Shown here piece by piece: positions 55,731 through 64,000 of a stretch of DNA of 64,000 bases. Below the pieces are notes generated by a model, which had not been told where the DNA came from, ran no database searches, and saw only the letters and a program-made list of their open reading frames with translations. How positions within the stretch are numbered: the first letter of the stretch is position 1; every line of letters begins with the position of its first letter. This stretch comes from Saturnia japonica (Eukaryota > Arthropoda > Insecta > Lepidoptera > Saturniidae), in contig CM065304.1 in NCBI GenBank assembly GCA_033032175.1, positions 28,154,653 to 28,218,652 of the forward strand, read 5' to 3'. Both the position numbers and the translations under genes were made by a program.

Positions 55731-56699
55731 CTTAACATCCCCTAACCCGACCTCGCACGCATCTTCATTTTAAGAGTCCGTATTACCTATATTTTTAATC
55801 TCTGTATATTATTTCTCAAAGGTATTTAGTAGCATCGTGATATCCCCTTTAATTCTTCATCACAAACATATGTTCCTCGCTATTGACCAAAGAGTTTAAT
55901 TAATGTATTCGATATAAAAGTTACCAAAAAATCATAAGGAATGTCATCAATTATTGATAGTATTACTAATGAATATATATTTAACTAATGTGTACGAGCC
56001 GCCATCTATTAAGAAACTATTTAACCAACATGAAATTACATTATATATTGTGCAAAATATTTGCTCGGATCAGCTTGGACATAAAAAAGCAGTATTTAGT
56101 TTAAGACATAACAATTTCAAATATATATTTTTTAAACTAAACATGTCCAAAAATGAAAGAAATAAATCGAAGTGTTTACTTTGAAGCCGCTGTTAAATTA
56201 TTACCGCGAGGAGCTGATTCAATCTTTGGAAAATTCAAGCAAACGCCAGCTGACTCGCCTATTAAAGGAGACCGAACCCAAAAGTAAAGATGGGTAACTA
56301 AAGGTTCAAGTTTTATTGCAGTTCTATTACAATGGTTGTCATCACAAGTTATCCGATTAAACGCTTTCATAAACTATACATTGGAATTTTAGCGACTGTA
56401 TAATATATATTTTGCTAAGCAGTCAAAGAATAATGGTCGTGATCATGGTCGATTCGAAAATAATATTTAGATGACTAGCATATGAACGGATAGATGTCGT
56501 TTTGGCGCTAAATTTGTAACAAATTCACCCACGGTTTTTATTAAAGCCTGATCACGGGGATATACGCGACGATAGTCCTGCCCTCTGTTTTTTTTTTTTT
56601 TTTTTTAAATTAGAATAGGTATAACGGACTCGTTAATGACATATTGTTATGGTTGCTTCCAGTACCAGCTGTTTTCCGGGCGTACATAAAGAGAATTTG
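55731..56699. other. Intergenic or intronic, nothing recognised
   Basis: AT-rich apart from a T run at about 56588. The open frame at 55954-56184 is low complexity. Confidence 0.4.
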
Positions 56700-56870
56700 A
56701 TTAACATTAGAGCCGCGTAGCGTTAGTTGGGAGATTTGCGACTCATCGAGCTACAGCGACACTCACTCGTAGTGTCGTACGCTCCGCTCCCCGCCACCCG
56801 CACAAGCCGCTCGTCGCCCGTCCGCGCCGCGACGCCAACGCACGCGCTCATCCGAATTGATTCACGAGCT
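56700..56870. promoter_or_regulatory. GC/CpG-rich island, candidate promoter or 5' UTR
   Basis: About 170 bp with many CG dinucleotides (for example CGTCGCCCGTCCGCGCCGCG, then ACGC) stand out in very AT-rich DNA. There is no ORF and no repeat structure beyond a short ACACTCACTCGTAGTGT stem. In insects such patches often mark a first exon or core promoter. Strand and gene are unknown. Confidence 0.4.
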
Positions 56871-57796
56871 TCTATTATCTAATTACATTTCAATCATGTA
56901 TTATTACCATTTCCTGTGTAATCTATCTTTCTCGATACGATACTCATAATATCATATTTTCTCATCATTACTAAATATCGGCCTAAATTGATTAGACAAG
57001 TAAAAAAAACTTTGTTACATACACACAACTTACATAACCAATTTATATTTAACCGTGAGAATATCGTATAATTTATAACAATATTCGCTCATGTTGATGT
57101 AATTTTCTATATTATTAACGAGTGTATTAATTTGTTTTTATCGTAGCAAATTTTTTTCACGGTTAAGTAATATAATTAGTCATGTAGTAAGCTCACCATA
57201 TATTCATACATCGTTCAGCACTTTGCCGCGATATCAGAACTATATACTATCCTTTATTCTATGCACACAAGTAAATTTTGTTATCTGATCGTACCTGTGA
57301 AGCACTTCGACAAGTCCTCTTACTAAAATAGAGAAAGTTACGAATATTTTAAATCATATCAGATATTTTCAAGTATGTAATAATAATATTATAAATTAAC
57401 TATAAAAGAAATCAAACTCTTTCTGTTGGTATCAAATTGGTTTGACACAATAAATGTCGTTTCTTTGCACCCGACTATAACTTACTAAATGAAAGTAACT
57501 CTTGTTATGTATGATTAAAATGGATTGCATAATAAAGCTGAAAGCTATATTAACTATTAATACTGTTTAACATTTATTAACAATAAAATATTTACAGACA
57601 AAACAAAAATTTTACGTTCATTTCATGATGCATGGGTAAGAAACTATACAAGTTTCATGCATAGTAGGTCATACAGCAAACTTAACAATTATTTTAGTGA
57701 AACCGTACAAACACAGGTATAATTTAAAATATGTATTGGAATGGAATAGATAATAGAATAAATTACGCGCGGAAACTATTTTTTATGATTTCCAGA
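56871..57796. other. AT-rich, nothing recognised
   Basis: No ORF or repeat pair was seen. Confidence 0.4.
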
Positions 57797-57871
57797 ATAT
57801 TCATATATTCTTCTTGTTCATATATTCATATATTCTTCTTGTTCATATATTCATATATTCTTCTGTTCTTT
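57797..57871 (+). repeat. 25-bp tandem repeat, about 3 copies
   Basis: The unit, beginning ATATTCATATATTCTTCTTG and ending TTCAT, occurs three times in a row, the last slightly shortened. Confidence 0.85.
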
Positions 57872-59715
57872 AATTAATATATTATATTTTTATATATATT
57901 AATAAAATAATATATACTTTTCGTGATATAAATTATATATATACATATGAAAGTTATTATATATCTGTTAGTTAACTAATAAGAATGTCCAGAAAGTGAG
58001 AAGTAGTAGGGTAAGCTAAAGTATTGCCTGATAGATTTTAAAAGAATATATATATCTATATTATTACATTTGTGATATGATTCAATACGAATCATCCCTT
58101 ATGCCTTTAACTATCATTGTATTTTATTTGAAGTTCCTTACGTGTATCAATGTAAACCTAAACGGGTGGAATGTCCTATAATATAATTAAAAGTTATTAG
58201 TAAAAAATATATCTTTAAAAATATTCAAATTTAAAACAACACTCTACCGTTGTATTGTTAAATAAAATAATAACTCATCTATCTAACTCATTCTCTTTAA
58301 ACTATTATGCATGTATTAGGTATTCGATATCTTTGAAAAAATGGAATGGTTAATCTTCTTTGTCTAATAATAAATGTCATGTAATAATCAATATGCAATT
58401 AATAATAAATGTTGTGTGTGTAGTTTTAAATCATATTAACATGGTGTATTAATAAATTTCAAATTTAGGTATATTTGCCTACCGTATATAAACTTCTCTC
58501 ACTTACTCTGATATCTACATATCCCAAGTATCATTATTAGTATCTGTCATATTCGATTCTCGCTTTCCAGTTAATACGCATAATATGATGGTCTATTTCT
58601 ATAGCGTATACTTTGTATTTTATGTAAAATAGGTAAACTAGCGGCCGAAGTTAAGTATCATATGTACTAATAAAAGACATATCGAACTATGGAAATCAAA
58701 ACATAGAACTTTTTTTAATCACTAAAAAATACATACTTTTCCCAAAATGACTTTTTGTTACTTAAATTTTATGTAAATCTTTTTTAAAAAGTGTAATAAC
58801 AAAATCTTTCACTTGTAGGTGCACTTGATATCTTTACCTTCGGCGGTAACTTAGCCTATAATTTGAAGATGTAAAATAAATCATACCACAAAAACTTTAT
58901 GAATTCTTTTGAGGGTTGTGGTGTTTGCTCAGTTTTTGAGAACCTATGTGATACATTATAGGTGTGCCCATTTATAATGGTATATATAAATATATATATA
59001 CATACATATATATATAAATACATATTCAATTTAAAAATACTCTTAATGTGATCGTAACTTGTCGATGTAAAGACTACGTAAACATTGTAATATTATTGTC
59101 AAAATCTAGTGTCTAAAAATCTTGTGATCTTGTTCTGTGAATATTATAACATCTCTTATAACCTTGACTGCTCTTTTTCTTAAGGCATAAATATTCGACA
59201 ATATTTTTTCTTAGCCGTTTCGTATAATATTTATCGCTTAATGCGAAAATTCTTCGATAACTTTAAGGTGAATAGATATTTATCACCCATGAGCTTATTT
59301 AGTAAAACATTTAGACAAATATTTTTCTTATTGTTTAAAACAAAACCATTATAGAAACTGTTTAATTTCAATCAATACGTCGATAAAACGCTATTTATAA
59401 TATTCTCTATAACCAATTAAACTTGTTAATCCTAAATCTTTCTACTAATGTATAAGTGACCCGAAACACTTTCCTTAAAAGACTTGCTGGCACCAAAACA
59501 TTCCTTTCAAATAAACTTTAAATTAATAAATGTTTTAGAGATTAAATAATCTATATATGTATTGGTGTATAACGACAAACGCATATTAATCTGAATCTTT
59601 ATATACTTATTGGTATCTATAATTGAAAAAATATTCAAACATAATATATTTAATGGTTTAATAATTGCCAAAGTTTAAACATTACTCTTAGCAAAATATC
59701 ATAATAGTGTTTAGA
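57872..59715. other. AT-rich, nothing recognised
   Basis: Contains TATATA runs near 57890-57950 and 58980-59025. No exon-like segment was found. The part next to 59716 may be the 3' UTR of a minus-strand gene. Confidence 0.4.
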
Positions 59716-59793
59716 TTATTCGATGTTATTGGAAAGTTTCATGAATTTACGAAACGCGCTGTATATTTTTGAAGGGATCTGATTTTGCCATAC
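59716..59793 (-). CDS. Candidate last exon of a minus-strand gene
   Basis: On the minus strand, a strong acceptor (TTTTTCCTTTCAG) is followed in phase 0 by 25 codons, 'VWQNQIPSKIYSAFRKFMKL' and 'SNNIE', and TAA. A short basic C-terminal exon like this is plausible, but I cannot name the protein, and upstream exons were not found to the right. A chance acceptor plus short frame is possible. Confidence 0.35.
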   Translation of the reverse strand, partial: VWQNQIPSKIYSAFRKFMKLSNNIE

Positions 59794-60284
59794 CTGAAAG
59801 GAAAAATGTGGCGCATATTATAATTATATATTAAAATAAATAGTTGTTTGTTATGTCAAAAATTAGTTATTGTATTTTACTCTTTATAGGAATAAGCATT
59901 CAAAACTCTATACCCTTTTAATATAGTAGATCCAAATGTTCTATTCTGATATTAAATCAATTGTATTATTGTTATGTCATTGTCATTCTATTATGTATAC
60001 GTGGCTGATGTAGTTGATCAAATAAAATAAATAAAAAGTCGATTGTGTTTTATTTCATTTGAATTATTCAATAACTTTGTCATATAGAAAAAAAAACACC
60101 GATATTGTTTCACTATGACCTGTGTATATGATTATTCACAATAATTCATTGATATTCATAAAAATAAGAATGATTTAAGAAATGATAATCCATAATGAGT
60201 TCGAATTTTTGTTTGTTAACTATTATAAAAAATAAGTACGTACTTAATTACCCGATTACGGCGAAGTAAAAAGGAAGGTTATGA
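59794..60284. other. AT-rich, nothing recognised
   Basis: If the exon at 59716-59793 is real, this is its upstream intron. Confidence 0.4.
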
Positions 60285-60640
60285 AGTCGAAATTCTACCA
60301 GGGACTTTTTGATCATAGACTATTTTCTGTTTGACAATTACAGTATTTATGAACAATGAGTATTAACTACATCACTTGCTGTCACTTTTCGTTGAGTGAC
60401 AGTGTCAATATTTTGGAGGTCTAAGTTCAATGGCACTGGTCGTATTAGGATTCGCAGCATTAATAATTATAGATAATATATTAGTAACAGATATTATAGA
60501 TAAATTTTAGCTTTCTGCACTCCGTCTCAATATAAACTATAACCTTGCTAAATCTCACAGTCTTCCGTGAACGTAATACGCTTTATAAAGGTACGGAAAC
60601 TTTTTCTTCACATATTATTATAAAGAAAAATTTAGGTGTC
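60285..60640 (+). repeat. Dispersed repeat family 2, copy 2
   Basis: It shares with 37298-37560 the blocks GACTATTTTCTGTTTGACA, TTTTAGCTTTCTGCACTCC and TCTCACAG-CTTCCGTG, and with 63405-63640 (inverted) the extra TTGGAGGTCTAAGTTCAATG and GGATTCGCAG blocks. It is the most complete copy. Confidence 0.75.
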
Positions 60641-61084
60641 GTTAGAAGCGTCTTCATTGTCCGCTGGTTATAGGTACTCTGTGTTTATGGGCTAAATGAC
60701 GTCACACTAAATTTAATATGGCGCCCTCTAGAAGACAAAGCTCTACATATATTTTTATTTGTTTTTTTTAAATGTACCTTATTGTGTATCAAATGAAAGA
60801 CTTAATCAGTACATTTCAAATATACTAAATACTAGGCTAAATAAATAAATTACTAGCTGTAGCTTGCGGCTTGGTTTGGATTAACTTGATAATTGCGTAT
60901 AACTTATAAAATCAAATCAAGTCTCTAATATTCATTTAGGCTATAATGAACGTGATAGATAATCGGTTTCTTATTATTTATATATGAAAGTTATGTCCTT
61001 GGATACTAGAAACAGAGACAAATCAGTCGTACCGTGTTTTACAATTATTAAGACTAATAAAAGTTTTTTTAGGTAATAGTGTTA
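60641..61084. other. Old repeat debris
   Basis: ACTAGCTGTAGCTTGCGGC at about 60853 resembles the starts at 33918 and 38767. The rest is AT-rich. Confidence 0.35.
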
Positions 61085-61215
61085 GTTTCTATAACATGAT
61101 CCCGAAGCACATTACTGATTTGCCGGACAACAAGTTCAAGGACCATGTCAAGCGGGTTTTGCTGTTAAAAGGTTATATTATAGGGTGGATCATTATGTGA
61201 ATGATAGTGATGTAT
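61085..61215 (+). pseudogene. 3' fragment of the CR1-like LINE family
   Basis: 'DLPDNKFKDHVKRVLL' and the following nucleotides (GATCATTATGTGAATGATAG) match the C-terminus of the LINE at 25652-27100 (minus strand there). It is frameshifted and short. Confidence 0.8.
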
Positions 61216-61524
61216 GGAAGTGACTCGTGCTCTGTGCATCCACTATTGGGCTATAGCGTCTATGGTGGAGTGTTCTCTGCGAAAATCGAACATGTTTGGC
61301 GCCAGGTTCGTTTCGACGTACGTTATATACAGTCACACAATGGGGTGAGTTTGCTAGGTACTCCTTCTCCGGAGTAAGCCAAATTGACTAGACTTCCATC
61401 GTATGCTAAGAGGTGGCTAACGGAACGCATCACTCCAGCATTATGCGAGACACGTTGCTCACAACAATATAAGAATCTTGCCAAAACTATTAATATCCAA
61501 GTACGTTTTTATACAACTATTTTA
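61216..61524. other. Unassigned GC-richer segment
   Basis: Partly open frames on both strands (for example minus 'NLAPNMFDFRREHSTIDAIA' near 61250-61310) look like mobile-element coding debris, but no family could be named. Confidence 0.3.
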
Positions 61525-61760
61525 TACAAATAAGCGTACGACCCGCCTGGTGGTACGTGGTTACCATAGCCTGTGGACGCTTCTAACACTATAGTTATCT
61601 CTACTGCCTTGCCAACCTTGAACCGGATTTTCCCAAGGAGCTCTAGAAACCTTACTCACCGCAACACAACACAAGGTTATTTGGCTGTGATCTTCTATAA
61701 GGTGGAGGTAATTCACCTCTGCCTCAAGTAGAAAGAAATCTTGAAAAAATATGTCTCCTT
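61525..61760 (+). repeat. Short interspersed repeat, family 1, copy 3
   Basis: It contains ACGACCCGCCTGGTGG, GCCAACCTTGAACC, CCCAAGGAGCTCTAGAAACC, CTTACTCACCGCA and AAGTAGAAAGAAAT in the same order as the copies at 11057 and 22448. This is the longest copy. Confidence 0.7.
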
Positions 61761-63404
61761 CCTGCCTTGCTGATTCAATATCGGCTGTTCCCAGAATACA
61801 AAACCTCTATGTGTGCCAATATGGTGAGGCCAATGTATGCAGGTCGCGATCCATTCGTGCACAATTATCGTGTACTCTGCAAAAGGGTATAAATATTGCT
61901 ATTTGTAACGAATATTCGAAAACTATGGCAATAGAATTTCTAACAATTCTAGAATAGACAACAAAGCAGCGAGGAAAGGTGGTTTTCAGTTTTTAATTAC
62001 GCTACTACTAAGTGAAAATACATAGTTCGAATCGTTGGATCGAATATGATAGCCAAATACTCGGACATTTGATACATCAGACATATTTTATAGCATGGAT
62101 GTTAATATGTACTTTAGTGTTGAGTCTATTATCGTTTGCCATGGGTTTTAGGTTGAAGAGGGTTAAAGTTGATTGAGATATTATCCCCAATTTTAACACT
62201 ACCATTCTCATTAAAAGGTAATACCTCGTTTTTGAGAAAATTAATAAGAAAAATTCTAACCTTGAAACCTAAAAATGTTGGTTGTCAAAACAAAAACTCT
62301 GAAATGAAAACTAATATCTACATATATATCTGAGCTACGTTTGTATAGTATTACAGCGGAACGTAACAAAATGGTACCCAACCTACAATTAAGTACTTTT
62401 TTAAAATTGTTGCTTTATTGGTAAATAAATGTAGATTACATTTTACTAAAAAAGAGGATCCTGCAGATTTGCCGAAAGCTTAGCTAGCCATTTTAATAGC
62501 GAGGAGCGATCGTATCGAGCGACTAGCGTGTTAGTATCTTGCGATAGTTACAAGCACGAGCCGAGTGAGCGGAATAAGCATGCCATGGCAGCGACCAACG
62601 AGTGCCATTTCTAAACTTTATGAGTAAAGTTTTTATGTTCCAAGTTTAATTCAATCAGACTTTCTTATTCTAATTAAATTTTACATTATATATGTTGGGA
62701 TTATGGATATGTGACAGTGTATTCTTTATAATGATTGAAGATTTTATTCATTGGAAGATTTTTATTTATTGAAATAGAGTTTTTGGAAGTGTGTCTTAAC
62801 ACCATCAAGGATCAGAGAGAACTAACTGCTTACAACTATATTTCTACAGTTGTCCTTTTTGCATCGTGTAACATTTGGTGTTTATGCAGTCTATACAATA
62901 CTCGAATTCTACCTAGTTTTTATGACTCGTAGTTCGGGTGCTTTAAACTATCTTTCTCCGAAATAATAAATGAAAACCTTTCTCAAGGGTAAAAATGTGT
63001 TCACCAAATGTTACTTAAAAGGAAACTTTTACTTTCAGAACAAAACAAATTTAAATCATTTAAAATATAATATCTCAAAGAGAATGATTTTTGTAGACGA
63101 ACTCAATATTTCAACAATATAACTCCCGCTAGGTGAGTCATATAATTTGTAAAAGTTGGAAGCTGTCTTCTCTGCCTTCCCTGCCCACACTACGGCCACC
63201 AAGCGTGCCAAACGAGAATAAATGGTAACTTCCAAATTTGAGTCCGTAAAACTCCGGCCAGAGTAGGCCTCCTCCCTGCCCCACCATGTACCAAAATATT
63301 CTAAATTTTAAAATTGGTTTTCCTTTGCCGAGCTCCAAAATCTTCGATACACAGCCTTGCATAAATGAAACTCCAAAATTATATAAATAAAAATATTAAT
63401 ATGT
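61761..63404. other. Intergenic, two GC-richer unexplained patches
   Basis: At 62470-62600 there is a patch with GAGCGATCGTATCGAGCGAC-type self-similar units and no ORF. At 63138-63362 a minus-strand open frame ('WPEFYGLKFGSYHLFSFGTL', 'GGRSVGREGREDSF') may be repeat-derived. Nothing can be named. Confidence 0.35.
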
Positions 63405-63640
63405 GAGAAGAAAATTTCGGACACCTTTTTAAGTGTATTGCGTGCACGGAAGTCTGCGAGATTTGGAGAAGGAGTGCAGGAAGCTAAAATTTATCAATGT
63501 TATCTGTTACTAATATATTAAATTGAATTCATTAATACTGCGAATCCTAAAGCGACCAGTTCCATTGAACTTAGACCCCCCAAAATATTGATATTGTCAT
63601 TCAATGAATCGTGCTCTGAAAAGTATGAAACAAGAAAATA
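63405..63640 (-). repeat. Dispersed repeat family 2, copy 3 (inverted)
   Basis: Its reverse complement matches 60340-60640 in order: TTGGAGG-like, AAGTTCAATGGAACTGGTCG, AGGATTCGCAG, TTTTAGCTTCCTGCACTCC and TCTCGCAGACTTCCGTG. It has no ORF. Confidence 0.75.
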
Positions 63641-63782
63641 TTCTTATCCGAAATTGTTATCAACCAACAATTCAATTAACAATCATCTAATAAGTAGATA
63701 GTTATATATTTAAATTTAACATATATAGATATAGTGATGTTCAGAGGATAGTCGTGGTTGCATGCCTGTAATTAGATGGATC

Positions 63783-64000
63783 CTATCTATCACCCTTTTT
63801 AGGCACTAAGTGTACATGAGCAGTGTTCCACGAAGACGGAATTTGCCTACTGTGGTACGAGATCGCGAAAAGTCGCGTTAGCACAGGACATAGCTCAGGA
63901 GACCACTTTTTGAGCATCACTGCTGGTATGCTGTCTGGCTCACTCGACTCAGACACGACTAGAGAGCAGGTCCCGCCGAACATCCCTTTGTGAGATGCTT
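63783..64000 (-). pseudogene. N-terminal reverse transcriptase fragment of a jockey-type LINE
   Basis: The minus-strand frame reads 'SEPDSIPAVMLKKWSPELCP', 'VLTRLFAISYHSRQIPSSWN' and 'AHVHLVPKKGDR'. This is the stretch just upstream of the YRPI box in jockey-type ORF2 (usual form 'PDGIPA...PVPKKGD'). It runs off the right end of the window, and a stop follows at 63780. It is related to, but not the same copy as, the LINE at 192-4083. Confidence 0.75.

Overview
The window is AT-rich, intron-rich eukaryotic DNA packed with transposable elements. The repeat repertoire (jockey, CR1-like and R1-like LINEs, tRNA-derived SINEs, mariner and pogo elements, many MITEs, a BEL/Pao gag fragment and a Ty3/Gypsy integrase) and the gene family present suggest an insect, most likely a moth or butterfly. 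That assignment is an inference; nothing in the window names the species.

One host gene dominates: SCYL2, the SCY1-like pseudokinase of clathrin-coated vesicles, on the + strand from about 6.2 to 51.0 kb. Sixteen exons were found by joining splice sites in phase: the N-lobe at 6174-6398, a linker exon at 11375-11539, the C-lobe at 35041-37069, HEAT-like repeats from 37677 to 42214, and a low-complexity tail from about 41962 to 51034. They encode about 813 codons. The first coding exon is not in the window. One exon of roughly 40 codons, covering the kinase catalytic-loop region, is expected between 11539 and 35041 but was not found.

The introns are full of mobile DNA. A young jockey-clade LINE (46254-49900), with an intact 964-codon ORF2, a 75-nt A tail and perfect 14-bp target-site duplications, lies in the last large intron. 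A deleted mariner lies in another intron, 70 bp beyond the preceding exon. Older LINE relics occupy 7.6-10.5, 19.5-21.7 and 25.7-27.1 kb, and a rearranged gypsy fragment lies at 29.8-30.8 kb.

Upstream of the first visible exon (1-6 kb) there is a tandem direct repeat of 982 bp carrying an already decayed LINE reverse transcriptase, plus several MITEs. Downstream of SCYL2 (51-64 kb) there is a pogo/Tigger-like element (52689-54820) with terminal inverted repeats and a broken transposase. There are also two candidate last exons of unrecognised minus-strand genes (55510-55730 and 59716-59793), a GC-rich promoter-like island (56700-56870) and scattered repeats.

No CRISPR array, operon, rRNA or functional tRNA gene is visible. 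I found no convincing undescribed system. The most interesting items are the young LINE in SCYL2, the microexon and alternative ends of SCYL2, the LTR fragment fused in frame to an integrase, and several apparently unnamed MITE families.
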